Of a DNA stretch of 64,000 nt, positions 8,120 through 16,739 are shown piece after piece. The notes under the pieces are model-generated. The model had not been told where the DNA came from. It saw only the letters and a program-made list of their open reading frames with translations, and made no database searches. Both the position numbers and the translations under genes were made by a program. How positions within the stretch are numbered: position 1 is the first letter of the stretch; each line of letters starts with the position of its first letter. Origin of the DNA: Erythrobacteraceae bacterium (GTDB taxonomy: Bacteria > Pseudomonadota > Alphaproteobacteria > Sphingomonadales > Sphingomonadaceae); assembly GCA_947479055.1 (NCBI GenBank), contig CANJYE010000009.1, positions 1 to 64,000 on the forward strand. Reading direction: 5' to 3'.

Positions 8120-8437
8120 TCAGGGTTTCAGCACGGTCCCCGGGGCAAGCCGCCTGAATTCGAAGAACGACGGGCGCCAGCGCACGACTTCGACCCGTTC
8201 GAACATGCCGGTGGCAGTGAAGGGATCATCGGCGATGAAGGCCTGCGCTTCCTCTGCCGTGTCGACATCGAGCAGGATCAGCCCGCCGATCACCGAATCC
8301 GCCGCATCGGTCAGCAGCCCGCCGCCGCCGATCAGCTTTTCGACATTGGCTTCGAGATATTCGAGGTGCTTGCCGCGGGTTGCATCGCGGACGTGTTCAT
8401 GGCCCGGCTTGTCATAGGTGAGGATCATGTAAGGCAT
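8120..8437 (-). CDS. YciI family protein
   Basis: 105 residues of the YCII-related dimeric alpha/beta barrel fold: MPYMILTYDKPGHEHVRDAT, then GGLLTDAADSVIGGLILLDV and a DDPFTATGMFERVEVVRW tail, where the family has its conserved DPF and W. Function in the family is mostly unknown; some members catalyse dehalogenation or lactone chemistry. It ends 1 base before the flavoprotein start, so tightly coupled in the operon. Confidence 0.8.
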   Translation of the reverse strand: MPYMILTYDKPGHEHVRDATRGKHLEYLEANVEKLIGGGGLLTDAADSVIGGLILLDVDTAEEAQAFIADDPFTATGMFERVEVVRWRPSFFEFRRLAPGTVLKP

Positions 8438-8464
8438 GGGCGGGCTTTCTGGTTCGGGGGGTGG

Positions 8465-8923
8465 TCACATGATCCGGGCAGGTTGCATCGTCCGCTCCAG
8501 CCTCAGCCGGTCCAGCCGCAGCCTGGCGATTTTCCAGCCATCGGCAGTGCGGCGGTATTCCTCGTGATAATGGCCGTAACCAACCAGTGCGCCGATCCCC
8601 AGCGCGGAGGCCGAGCCTTCGGGGAAGAACAGCTGGTCTTCCATCGCCCAGATCACGCTGGCGGTGTCGGCTGAAGTGAATGTGATTTCCGGCACGTGGA
8701 CATGATGGACACTGACCATCGGCGCGACGAGAGCCGAGGCGATGAACGCCATCGAATCGGCAATGCCGCAGGGCTCGGCCTGCGATTCAGGGAAGAACAG
8801 CACGGCGTCGGGCGTGAACAGCGCGGCGAGATCGTCCCACTGCTTGGTGTCGACAAAGCGGCAATAGCGCGCCTTGACGATGCCGATGTCACGCTCGGCC
8901 GCGAGTTGTCCGGCGATGTCCAT
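8465..8923 (-). CDS. SnoaL/NTF2-like protein
   Basis: 152 residues with the cone-shaped NTF2-like fold: an N-terminal helix (RDIGIVKARYCRFVDTKQWDD), LAALFTPDAVLFFPES, a central HHVHVPEITF, and a C-terminal strand pair (HYHEEYRRTADGWKIARLRL). SnoaL_4-type proteins act as small hydratases, isomerases or cyclases on ring compounds, or as beta-subunit-like partners. Located between the Rieske oxygenase and YciI genes. A specific reaction cannot be assigned. Confidence 0.75.
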   Translation of the reverse strand: MDIAGQLAAERDIGIVKARYCRFVDTKQWDDLAALFTPDAVLFFPESQAEPCGIADSMAFIASALVAPMVSVHHVHVPEITFTSADTASVIWAMEDQLFFPEGSASALGIGALVGYGHYHEEYRRTADGWKIARLRLDRLRLERTMQPARIM

Positions 8924-8992
8924 GGTAATGCTCTCCCTTGCGGTTGATGGTTGCCTTGGGGGTCACCCGCAAGGAGGCTGGTCCGACGGTCC

Positions 8993-10381
8993 CTATTCGG
9001 CGGCCTCGGGCATCACTTCGCCACGCCCGCTTCCCGCCTTCGGCCCCTCGTTCATGAATTCGCGCAGGCAGCGGTAGAAATGCGTCACCGACAATTCCTG
9101 GATCGGGTTCATCAGCGATCCCTTGAAAGCACGCGATTTCATGCCCTTGCGCACTGCCAGCATGTTGGCGAAATCCTGGTCGAGGATCCGGCCCCACTTG
9201 GCGGCGGGGTCCTGCCAGTCGGTGTAGAACTCGCGCTTTAGCGGCGGGGCCTGGCCTTCACCGTAGAGTTCCAGCGACCAGACATCCATGATGCAGGTGT
9301 CAGGATCATAGCCGTTGGGCCGGAAGCGATACCAGATCACGCTGTCGATGCTGCCGTGCAGGTAGATCGTGTTGGGGAACACGTGCCAGTCCAGTCGCGA
9401 GGCGAGCATGTATTCCGGGGTCAGTTCCATCGGCCAGGCCGCGCCTTCGGCCAGCGCCTCTTCCACCTGGATACGGGCCCATTCGCCCAGCACTTCCATG
9501 TCGGAAAGATGGGCCGGGATCCCGTCCAGCCGTTCGAGCAGGCGATAGGAACGGCCACTGGCCATGGCGCCGAGGTTGTTGTGGAACTCGGTCACAACCC
9601 CACGGATATGGTCGCGCACATCGAGCTTGGGGGCGGGAGGCAGGCGCGAGGAGCGCTGGAACGGGTAGATGCTATCGTTGTCATACCACATCGCGGTATG
9701 CCGCCCGAAACCGCCGCTGTTGGAATAATCCTCCATATGCTCGATCAGTTGCGGGTGCGATTGCTGCACATGATAGAATTCGTTGAAGAAGCCCATCGCG
9801 GTCTTCCAGTTGCAGGGCATGATCGCGGTCTTGTAGTAGCGGAAGCGCAGGTTTTCGAAATTGAAGCGCCCGCAATAATCATCGACCGGACTGAGGAAAT
9901 CGGCCAGCGGCTCGCACTCCGGGTCCATGTTGATGAACACGAAACCGCCCCAGGTATCGACCTTCACCGGCTTGAGCGCGATATCCTCGTCGGTGAAGAA
10001 GTCGCCGAAATCCTTGCGGTCGATGACCGCCTTGTTGCTGCCGTCGAGATTGAATTCCCAGCCGTGGAAGCGGCATTTGAAGAACCGAGCCTTGCCGCAG
10101 CCTTCAGTCAGCTGGCGGCCGCGATGCGGGCAGACATTGTGGTGGGCGCTGATCTCGTCCGGACCGGTGCGCACGACGATGATCGATTCATCGACCACCT
10201 CGTAGGTGACGAAATCGCCGACATTGGGGATTTCTTCCATCCGACAGGCGATCTGCCAGACGTAGGGCCACAGCCGTTCCGCTTCCAGCTTCGCATATTC
10301 CGGGCTGCACTGATCTTCCCGCGGCAGGAAATTGCGGGTGACATCTTCAGTCGGGAATTTCTGGAACGGTGACTGTGGCAT
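8993..10381 (-). CDS. Rieske [2Fe-2S] aromatic-ring/steroid-type oxygenase, alpha subunit
   Basis: 462 residues. The Rieske motif is complete: Cys84-Pro-His86 and Cys103-x2-His106 (CPHRG ... KCRFHGW). The catalytic domain shows FNEFYHVQQSHPQ, where two histidines would bind the mononuclear iron. No separate beta subunit is next to it, which suits the homo-oligomeric oxygenase group. A ferredoxin lies downstream in the same operon, but the reductase is absent. Start chosen at ATG 10381 because of a well-placed AGGAG; the frame is open a little further up. An AT-rich dyad (10468-10481) lies in the promoter region. Confidence 0.88.
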   Translation of the reverse strand: MPQSPFQKFPTEDVTRNFLPREDQCSPEYAKLEAERLWPYVWQIACRMEEIPNVGDFVTYEVVDESIIVVRTGPDEISAHHNVCPHRGRQLTEGCGKARFFKCRFHGWEFNLDGSNKAVIDRKDFGDFFTDEDIALKPVKVDTWGGFVFINMDPECEPLADFLSPVDDYCGRFNFENLRFRYYKTAIMPCNWKTAMGFFNEFYHVQQSHPQLIEHMEDYSNSGGFGRHTAMWYDNDSIYPFQRSSRLPPAPKLDVRDHIRGVVTEFHNNLGAMASGRSYRLLERLDGIPAHLSDMEVLGEWARIQVEEALAEGAAWPMELTPEYMLASRLDWHVFPNTIYLHGSIDSVIWYRFRPNGYDPDTCIMDVWSLELYGEGQAPPLKREFYTDWQDPAAKWGRILDQDFANMLAVRKGMKSRAFKGSLMNPIQELSVTHFYRCLREFMNEGPKAGSGRGEVMPEAAE

Positions 10382-10467
10382 CTCAACTCCTACGATCGCA
10401 TTCTGCCTTGGGGCAGTTCTTGTGGTGCGCAGGCTACAGCGACGAGGCCCCGTTTGCAACTCTTACG

Positions 10468-10481
10468 TTCTAAAATTTGAG
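10468..10481 (-). promoter_or_regulatory. Candidate operator dyad upstream of the Rieske gene
   Basis: TTCTAAAATTTGAG, partly symmetric (CTAAAATTTGAG), lies about 90 bases upstream of the Rieske start in an AT-rich stretch (10465-10520) of the 233-base gap between the oxygenase and the GntR gene. Close matches occur at 16699-16712 (12 of 14 bases, opposite orientation) and 19356-19369 (11 of 14). Proposed binding site for the adjacent GntR regulator. This is inference from repetition and position. Confidence 0.4.
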
Positions 10482-10614
10482 TTAAATAACCTGTATATAG
10501 AACAACTATTTGCATCTGTAATTCCTTGCCTGGGTGGCTGGCATTGTCACCGCGACCGACGTTGATCGGGGGCGACTCAACCGGTCGATGCAACCATTGC
10601 GCGCGCCCGATCGA

Positions 10615-11325
10615 TCAGAGGATCGCTTCGAGCCGCTTTTCTGTTGCTGAGATATGACGCTTCATGGCCGCGCGTGCTTCGCGCGCATTGCCGACCGCGA
10701 TCGCATCAATGATCTGCTCATGCTCGGCGTGCGCGACATGCAGATTGGGAGTGAAAACCTCGTCCTTGAAACAGGCGATGAAGAAATCGGAGCGATCGCC
10801 CAGACTTTCGACGATTTCGGCGAGGACCTGCGAACGGGCAGCCTTGCGCATCTCGGCGTGAAGCTGCCGGTTGAACTTGCGGTAAAGATCCCCTTTGTTC
10901 CCCGCTTCACCGCCCTGCGTGGCAAGCGCGCCGATCTGTGCTGACACGAGGCGCATGGCGAGCACGGCCTCGGGATCGGCGCGTTTGGCCGCCAGTTCGG
11001 CAATCAGACCTTCTCCTTCGGCAAAGAGGCGGAAAAAGTCGCGAATTTCGTCAAGTTGCGGCCGATGCGGTCGGCAGCCCACTTGCGGCACGATCTCGAC
11101 AAAGCCCTCGATTGACAGGCGGCGCAGTGCATCCATCACCGGCTGGCGACTGGTGCCGAGAGTCTTGGCAATCTCGTCGATCGGGAACCAGTCGTTCTCC
11201 GGCATTTCGCCGGCGACCAGCATCTGCTTGACGTGATCATACGCCCGCTCGGCCAGCCCGCCTCTACGCACATTCTTCAAGGATTTGGCCCCTCGTTCAT
11301 TACACTTGCCACTCCGCAGGCGCAT
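10615..11325 (-). CDS. GntR-family regulator, FCD domain (FadR subfamily)
   Basis: 236 residues. The N-terminal winged helix runs about residues 25-95 (LAERAYDHVKQMLVAGEM, then IAKTLGTSRQPVMDALRRL, the recognition helix). The C-terminal all-helical FCD domain holds the metal-binding histidines of the family (FNRQLHAEM and MKRHISATEK). Such proteins release DNA on binding a small acid or CoA ester. It sits in the middle of the operon it probably controls, 44 bases after the flavoprotein. Candidate operators are annotated at 10468, 13179, 16699 and 19351. Confidence 0.85.
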   Translation of the reverse strand: MRLRSGKCNERGAKSLKNVRRGGLAERAYDHVKQMLVAGEMPENDWFPIDEIAKTLGTSRQPVMDALRRLSIEGFVEIVPQVGCRPHRPQLDEIRDFFRLFAEGEGLIAELAAKRADPEAVLAMRLVSAQIGALATQGGEAGNKGDLYRKFNRQLHAEMRKAARSQVLAEIVESLGDRSDFFIACFKDEVFTPNLHVAHAEHEQIIDAIAVGNAREARAAMKRHISATEKRLEAIL

Positions 11326-11369
11326 AGCCTTCTGCCCTATTTGCCAGCGAGCGTAAATGCGTCAGAAAC

Positions 11370-13037
11370 TCACGCCGGGTTGACCTCGCGAGCAGCAGAC
11401 TTCCCCGCGCGACGGCCCGAGAACAAGCCATCTCCGATCGACATGCCGCTGATATAGCCGTTCGAGCATAGCCCCACAGCAGCACGGCCCGCCGCATAGA
11501 GTCCTGGCACCGGCAAGCCGTTCCCGGTCAGGACGTTGCCGGTGTCTTCATCCACCGTCAGCCCGCCCAGTGTGAACAACTGGCTGAATGCAAAATGATT
11601 TGTGATCGCGAAGTTGATGGCAATGAAACCACCTTTCTCGAGCGGAACGCGATTTGCCTCCGATTTGCCGAAGGGATCGGGGTTTCCCGAAGCGATAGCA
11701 GCATTCAGGTCTTGCCCGGAACGCTCGAGCCCGGCGGGGTCGATGCCGCATTTGCGCGCAAGTTCGCCCAGGCTTCCGGCCCGGCGCGTGCCTCCGAGCA
11801 GGAAATTGAGCAAGGCCGGAGCACCGTAGAATTTCAGGAACAGCGCACCGCTGCACAAGGCTTCCTTGATCGCCGCGCGAAAGCTCCGGGCAGGGAGGAC
11901 CAGCCATGACTTGCCTTCCGGCTGATCGCCGATCGCAAGCCCGAGAAAGCCGGAATAGGCCTCCTCGTTGATGAAACGCTCGCCCCGCTTGTTGACGAGG
12001 ATGCCGTGCAGCAGTGAATTGGGCGGAGCGATAATGCGCGCGGCATAAATCGAATCCATCCGGTCCGTGGCTCCGCCGAGCGACTGGCCCAGTTCGATCC
12101 CGCTTCCATCGCAGCCCAGCGAGGCCAGTCGCATCAGCGACTGGTAATTTTCCGCAAGGAAAGGGCGATGGCGATGCAGCATCTTGAGGTTCATCGCAAA
12201 GCCGCCGGTTGACAGGACAACTCCGCCGCGCGCCCTGATCCGCCGCACCTGCGCAACCCGCGCTTCGAGTTCGCGCGACTTCACAACCGCGCGTTCAGAG
12301 ATTTTCGCCTTGAACGGCAGCATCGGGACGACCTTGGCGTATTCCTTCTGGTGGGCCTTGCGGTGTTCTTCCGGCACCCTTGCGGTCTCTATCCCGATCA
12401 CGCGCCCATTTGCGTCCTGGATCAGGCGTACCGCCCGCTCATGCTGTCGCAGCTTGACGCCGAGGTGTTCGGCCGACCGGGCGAGTGCATCATAATAGGC
12501 ATAACCCGACATGCCGGTTCCGACGGCGCGGTGGCCGCGCGGTACAGGCGGGGTCTTGGCTGCATATTCGGGGACCTTCTCGTTCCCCGAATAATACAGA
12601 AACTTGCCATCTGGGGGATAGATCGTCTTTTCGAGGAACAGATCGGAAGCGTAGGGCACGCCATGGCCGACAAGCCATTCGAGATTGGCTTCGCTTTCAT
12701 CGCAATAGCGGCGCAGCGTTTCGGGCCGGACGATATCGCCAGCTTCCATCGCGAGATAGTCGTACATCGCGTCGGCGCTGTCGTCATAGCCGACCTCGCG
12801 CTGGAAACGCGTATTGCCGGCATATATCACCCCGCCACTAAAGGCGGTTGCACCCCCGCCGGAGAAGCGATCCACCGCGACCACGTCGGCACCCGATTCG
12901 CGGGCTTGCAGGGCTGCGCAGGCACCGGCGCCGCCGAAGCCCACGACCAGAACGTCGGTGGTCTCGTCCCAGTCCACCTCATCGGCGTTGGCGACTGTCA
13001 GCGGCGGAAGAATTGCCCCCTCGTTTGCGCTGCTCAT
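11370..13037 (-). CDS. FAD-dependent oxidoreductase, fumarate-reductase/KstD family
   Basis: 555 residues. FAD-binding start VLVVGFGGAGACAALQARES with FSGGGATAFSGGVIYAG, a middle GGVVLSTGGFAMNLKML, and a C-terminal LPVPGLYAAGRAAVGLCSNG. Unlike the other three related proteins here, it has SNGYISGMSIGDG in place of the TYxGxG loop, so a different substrate or reaction is likely. Start set at ATG 13037 because of the AAGGA/GGAAA RBS; the open frame continues 186 bases further up without a better start. First gene of the minus-strand operon, divergent from the EthD gene. Confidence 0.8.
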   Translation of the reverse strand: MSSANEGAILPPLTVANADEVDWDETTDVLVVGFGGAGACAALQARESGADVVAVDRFSGGGATAFSGGVIYAGNTRFQREVGYDDSADAMYDYLAMEAGDIVRPETLRRYCDESEANLEWLVGHGVPYASDLFLEKTIYPPDGKFLYYSGNEKVPEYAAKTPPVPRGHRAVGTGMSGYAYYDALARSAEHLGVKLRQHERAVRLIQDANGRVIGIETARVPEEHRKAHQKEYAKVVPMLPFKAKISERAVVKSRELEARVAQVRRIRARGGVVLSTGGFAMNLKMLHRHRPFLAENYQSLMRLASLGCDGSGIELGQSLGGATDRMDSIYAARIIAPPNSLLHGILVNKRGERFINEEAYSGFLGLAIGDQPEGKSWLVLPARSFRAAIKEALCSGALFLKFYGAPALLNFLLGGTRRAGSLGELARKCGIDPAGLERSGQDLNAAIASGNPDPFGKSEANRVPLEKGGFIAINFAITNHFAFSQLFTLGGLTVDEDTGNVLTGNGLPVPGLYAAGRAAVGLCSNGYISGMSIGDGLFSGRRAGKSAAREVNPA

Positions 13038-13178
13038 GTCGTTTCCTTTCCCTTCAGATTTGTACCGGCATATTCGAAGCGGGCCTTTGGCCCGCTCTGC
13101 CAGCACTTGCTCCCCGATCCCCGCAGCGCGTCGTGCGCCCGATCGGGAGCGTTGCGAAGCCAGTTTGACCCAGTAACA

Positions 13179-13192
13179 TTCTAGCACTACAA
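13179..13192. promoter_or_regulatory. Weak copy of the candidate GntR operator in a divergent promoter
   Basis: TTCTAGCACTACAA lies in the 236-base gap between the divergent flavoprotein and EthD genes, flanked by GTAAC and GTGAC. It shares only the TTCTA half with the sites at 10468, 16699 and 19351, so it is the weakest member of the set. Confidence 0.22.
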
Positions 13193-13273
13193 CGTGACAC
13201 AAATGCAAGTGGTTCGTCCACAACCAAAATGGACCCGGGGCATTAGCCTGGCGTCGCGGATGGAGAGTGTATC

Positions 13274-13636
13274 ATGCTGAAAGCCGTCGTTCTGCTGCGC
13301 CGCAAGCCCGGACTCACCTTCGAGCAATTCAAGCATCACTATGAAACGAATCATGTGCCGCTGGTGCGCAAGGCGCTGCCCACCATCGGCAAATATGTGC
13401 GCAACTATCTCGATCTCAATTCGGTCTCGGCTGGCCGCCAGGAAGGTGGCACGGACGATGCGCCGACGCCCTATTTCGATGTCATCACCGAGGTGTGGTT
13501 CGATGACGATGCCGCCTACCAGGGCTTTGTCGATGCCTTGTCGGACCCGGCCACCTCGGAAATGCTGCGCGAGGACGAGGAGCGGTTTCTCGACCGTTCG
13601 ATCGTGCAGACCTACGCCGTCGAGGAATGCGAATAA
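13274..13636 (+). CDS. EthD domain protein
   Basis: 120 residues. LRRKPGLTFEQFKHHYETNH is the standard EthD opening (RKpGlt.eeF..hye..H), followed by a FDVITEVWFDDDAAYQGFVDAL half typical of these dimeric alpha/beta barrels. EthD proteins are required beside some P450 and degradative operons, often with no known chemistry. GGAGAGTGT lies before the ATG. First gene of the plus-strand operon leading into the 2-oxoacid dehydrogenase. Confidence 0.8.
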   Translation: MLKAVVLLRRKPGLTFEQFKHHYETNHVPLVRKALPTIGKYVRNYLDLNSVSAGRQEGGTDDAPTPYFDVITEVWFDDDAAYQGFVDALSDPATSEMLREDEERFLDRSIVQTYAVEECE

Positions 13637-13683
13637 CACACCCGGCATCCGCCGTGACTGCCCCCTGAGAGGAAAGGCCTGAC

Positions 13684-14685
13684 ATGCAATCTCCTGCGAA
13701 TGCGAGTGGCAATCTCCACCATCGGCTCTGGATGTACCAGGCGATGCTACGCAGCCGTGAGCTCGAAACCAGGATCAAGGAGATCTATTTCGAAGGCAAG
13801 CTGCCGGTGTTCAACATGGCCAAGGGGCCGATCCCGGGGGAAATGCACCTTTCGGTCGGTCAGGAACCGTGCGCGGTCGGGGTGTGCGCCCATTTGCGCC
13901 CGACCGATGTGGTCACCGCCACCCATCGCCCGCACCATGTCGCCATCGCCAAGGGCGTCGACATGAACGCGATGACGGCGGAAATCTTCGGAAAGAAGAC
14001 CGGCCTGTCGAAGGGGCTGGGCGGGCATATGCACATCTTTGATTCGGCCGTGAACTTCAGTTGCAGCGGCATCATCGGCGAAGGAACCGCGCCTGCCGTC
14101 GGCGCAGCGATGGCGGCCAAATTGCAGGGGCGCGACGATGTCGCCGTCTCCTTCCTCGGCGAAGGCGGGGCCAACCAGGGCCAGTTCCACGAGGCGGCAA
14201 ACCTGGCCGGCCTGTGGAAAGCTCCGGTGATTTTCATCATCGAGGACAATTCCTACGGTATTTCGGTGTCCAAGGCGGAAAGCACGGCGGTGCCGCGCAA
14301 TTCCGATCGCGCGGCGGCCTATGGCATGCCGGGCGTCTATGTTTCCGACAATGATCCCGACGCGATTTACGAGGCGGCGGGCGAAGCGATCCGCCGCGCC
14401 CGTGCCGGGGAAGGTCCGTCGATCATCGAGATCGAGACGCACCGGCTCGAAGGGCATTTCGTCGGCGACACGAACGAATACCGGCCGCAGGCGGAGCGGG
14501 ACCGCCTGCCCAGCCTTGATCCGATCCCGCTCTATCGCGAGCGGCTGCTCGCCGAAGGCTATGAAGGTGCCGAGCTGGAGCGGCTGGAAGCCGAAGCGGC
14601 CAGCGCCGCCGACGCCGCGATCGCCTTCGCCCGTGCATCCGAATTCCCCACATTCCAGGAGGCCCTGAACCATGTCTTCGCCTGA
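13684..14685 (+). CDS. Thiamine-diphosphate 2-oxoacid dehydrogenase E1, alpha subunit
   Basis: 333 residues, acetoin/branched-chain/pyruvate dehydrogenase E1-alpha type. The ThDP/Mg motif begins GEGGANQG at about residue 159 and ends with IIEDNSYGIS about 30 residues on. Earlier segments KGPIPGEMHLSVGQEPCAVG and GLSKGLGGHMHIF are also standard. It decarboxylates a 2-oxo acid with the E1-beta subunit, transferring the acyl group to lipoyl lysine. It overlaps E1-beta by 14 bases. Sequence cannot separate acetoin, pyruvate or another 2-oxo acid; the catabolic context favours a pathway-specific substrate. Confidence 0.87.
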   Translation: MQSPANASGNLHHRLWMYQAMLRSRELETRIKEIYFEGKLPVFNMAKGPIPGEMHLSVGQEPCAVGVCAHLRPTDVVTATHRPHHVAIAKGVDMNAMTAEIFGKKTGLSKGLGGHMHIFDSAVNFSCSGIIGEGTAPAVGAAMAAKLQGRDDVAVSFLGEGGANQGQFHEAANLAGLWKAPVIFIIEDNSYGISVSKAESTAVPRNSDRAAAYGMPGVYVSDNDPDAIYEAAGEAIRRARAGEGPSIIEIETHRLEGHFVGDTNEYRPQAERDRLPSLDPIPLYRERLLAEGYEGAELERLEAEAASAADAAIAFARASEFPTFQEALNHVFA

Positions 14686-15727
14686 CACCGAGACCCTTGA
14701 GGCTCCTGCGGCTTCCCGCCAGCGCCGCCTGACCATCGCCCGCGCCCTCAACGAGGCGCTGCATCAGGAAATGGCGGCCGACAATTCCGTTCTCGTCATG
14801 GGCGAGGACCTGGGCAAGATGGGCGGTGTGTGGGGCACCACCGGCGGCCTGCTTGACGCCTATGGCGCGGAGCGGGTGCGCGATACGCCCATTTCCGAAG
14901 CCGGCTTCATCGGCGCGGCGGTGGGCATGGCCGCTGCCGGCATTCGCCCGGTGGTGGAACTGATGTTCGTCGATTTCTTCGGCGTGTGCATGAACGCCAT
15001 CTCCAGCCTTGCCGCCAAGCAGAGCTTCTTCTCGGGAGGCAAGGTCAAATGCCCGATGGTGCTGATGACCTCGGTCGGCGGCGGCTACAGCGATGCGGGC
15101 CAGCATTCGCAGTGCCTCTATGCCACATTTGGCCATCTGCCGGGCCTCAAGGTGGTGATCCCTACCAATGCCTATGATGCCAAGGGCATGCTGCTTTCCG
15201 CCATTCGCGATGACAATCCGGTGGTCTTCATGTTCCACAAGGGGCTGCAGGGCATGGGCTGGCTCGGCACAGCGCCGGGCTCGGTCGTGCATGTGCCCGA
15301 AGGCGATTACCTCGTCCCGCTCGACAAGGCGGCGGTGGTGCGGGAAGGCAGCGACATCACGTTGGTCGGCCTCGGTCTGACCACGCATCACGCGGTCGAT
15401 GCGGCCAAGGTGCTGGCCAAGGAGGGCATTTCCGCCGAAGTGATCGACCTGCGCTCGATCGCGCCGCTCGACCGGGAAACGATCCTCGCCTCGGTCCGCA
15501 AGACCGGCCGGCTGGTCGTGGCGGACGAGGACTATCTCAGCTACGGCGTCAGCGCCGAAGTGATCGCCACCGCCTGCGAGGACAGCGCTGTAAAGTGGAA
15601 GTCCCGCCCTCGGCGGCTGGCCTATCCCGACATCCCGATCCCTTACAGTGCGGTGCTGGAACAGGAAGCCCTGCCCAATGTCGAGCGGCTGGTTGACCTT
15701 GCCCGCGCGGCGATGACGGAGAAGTAA
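14672..15727 (+). CDS. 2-oxoacid dehydrogenase E1, beta subunit
   Basis: 351 residues. Shows VMGEDLGKMGGVWGTTGGL, DTPISEAGFIGAAVGMAAAG and, in the C-terminal transketolase domain, VIDLRSIAPLDRETILASV, all typical of E1-beta. Forms the alpha2-beta2 E1 with the gene upstream, which it overlaps by 14 bases (translational coupling). Two bases separate it from the lipoyl-domain gene. Cytosolic. Confidence 0.88.
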   Translation: MSSPDTETLEAPAASRQRRLTIARALNEALHQEMAADNSVLVMGEDLGKMGGVWGTTGGLLDAYGAERVRDTPISEAGFIGAAVGMAAAGIRPVVELMFVDFFGVCMNAISSLAAKQSFFSGGKVKCPMVLMTSVGGGYSDAGQHSQCLYATFGHLPGLKVVIPTNAYDAKGMLLSAIRDDNPVVFMFHKGLQGMGWLGTAPGSVVHVPEGDYLVPLDKAAVVREGSDITLVGLGLTTHHAVDAAKVLAKEGISAEVIDLRSIAPLDRETILASVRKTGRLVVADEDYLSYGVSAEVIATACEDSAVKWKSRPRRLAYPDIPIPYSAVLEQEALPNVERLVDLARAAMTEK

Positions 15728-15729
15728 CC

Positions 15730-15963
15730 ATGGCCCTTGTGACGATCCCCGACAGCATGTGGGACGATGACAGCGAGGGGTTCATCTCCTCCTGGTTTTA
15801 TGCCGATGGCGACGATGTGGTGGAAGGCGATCTGCTGGCGGAAGTGATGAACGAAAAGGTTGCGAACGAATTGTACGCGCCCGCCTCGGGCGTGCTGGAA
15901 ATCGTCGTCGCGGCGGAGGAGCCAATCACCAAGGGCCAGCTCGTCGCCCGGATTGGCGGCTGA
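15730..15963 (+). CDS. Stand-alone lipoyl (biotinyl-like) carrier domain
   Basis: A 77-residue protein made only of one lipoyl domain. Lys43 in EVMNEKVANELYAPASG is the lipoylation site, with the usual ASGVLEIVVAAEEPITKGQLVARI second half. In ordinary complexes this domain is the N-terminus of E2; here it is a separate protein two bases after E1-beta and four before E2. The lipoate ligase at 5646-6386 is the likely modifying enzyme. The tag sequence is NEK, not the common TDK. Confidence 0.85.
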   Translation: MALVTIPDSMWDDDSEGFISSWFYADGDDVVEGDLLAEVMNEKVANELYAPASGVLEIVVAAEEPITKGQLVARIGG

Positions 15964-15967
15964 GCCG

Positions 15968-16672
15968 ATGGGCGAAGCCGCGCTCCCTGATGAAACCGGC
16001 GTCCGCCGGGTCCGCATTGGCGGTGTCCGCAAGTTCATCGCCGAGCGGATGCGCGAGAGCCTGGCCCATGCCGCGCAGCTGACCTTTCACGGCGAGGCAG
16101 ACCTGACCCGCCTGCTGGAACTGCGTGCCGGATGGAAGGCAGCCGGGGTGCCGATCGGGATCGAAGATTGTCTGATTGCGGCGCTGGCCCGGGCACTGTC
16201 CGAGCAGCCCGAGATCAACGGCACCTCCGATGACGAGGCCGTGACCATCCACGATGCCATCCACGTCGCCATAGCCATTGCCGCGCCGGACGGGTTGAAG
16301 ACACCGGTGCTGCGCGATGTCAGGGGCAAGAGCCTGCTAACTCTGGCGCAGGAGCGGCGCGATCTGGTCGATCGGGCGCTGGCGAAGAAGTTGCAGGTTT
16401 CGGAGATGAAGGGCGGTACGGTTACGCTGAGCAATCTCGGCAATTCACGGGTGCGCTTTTTTACGCCGATCCTCAACGGCGGGCAGCTGATACTGCTCGG
16501 GGTCGGCTGTCCGCAAGTGCGGCCAGCCTTTGCCGCCGATGGTTCGGTGGTGGCGCGCAGTTACCTCGGCCTGTCGCTGACAGTCGATCACCGGATCGTC
16601 GATGGCGAACCGGCGGCCCGCCTGCTGACCGCAATCTGCCGCCACATCGAGCAATTCAGCGAGGAAGGGTGA
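15968..16672 (+). CDS. Minimal E2 acyltransferase (2-oxoacid dehydrogenase catalytic domain)
   Basis: 234 residues containing only the catalytic core. The opening RRVRIGGVRKFIAERMRESL is the domain's standard first helix, and the active site is VDHRIVDGEPAARLL with His208 and Asp212. It lacks a lipoyl domain (encoded just upstream) and any recognisable peripheral subunit-binding domain, so how it recruits E1 and E3 is unclear. Start chosen at ATG 15968, where homology begins; the open frame starts inside the lipoyl gene. No E3 (dihydrolipoamide dehydrogenase) gene is in the window. Confidence 0.83.
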   Translation: MGEAALPDETGVRRVRIGGVRKFIAERMRESLAHAAQLTFHGEADLTRLLELRAGWKAAGVPIGIEDCLIAALARALSEQPEINGTSDDEAVTIHDAIHVAIAIAAPDGLKTPVLRDVRGKSLLTLAQERRDLVDRALAKKLQVSEMKGGTVTLSNLGNSRVRFFTPILNGGQLILLGVGCPQVRPAFAADGSVVARSYLGLSLTVDHRIVDGEPAARLLTAICRHIEQFSEEG

Positions 16673-16698
16673 ACACTTCCCCTTCGCGACTTGAGATG

Positions 16699-16712
16699 CT
16701 AATATTTTAGAA
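16699..16712 (+). promoter_or_regulatory. Candidate operator dyad before the alpha/beta hydrolase
   Basis: CTAATATTTTAGAA lies in the 67-base gap between E2 and the hydrolase. CTAA and TTAG form the dyad arms. Its reverse complement matches the site at 10468 in 12 of 14 bases. Suggests an internal promoter controlled by the same regulator. Confidence 0.4.
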
Positions 16713-16739
16713 ATCGACGAACAAGCAAGGATACTGGCC

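Noticed and set aside
11370-13223. Longer start for the flavoprotein at 13223
   Set aside because: The extra 62 residues lack homology and an RBS; ATG 13037 has a good AAGGA and begins just before the FAD-binding domain.
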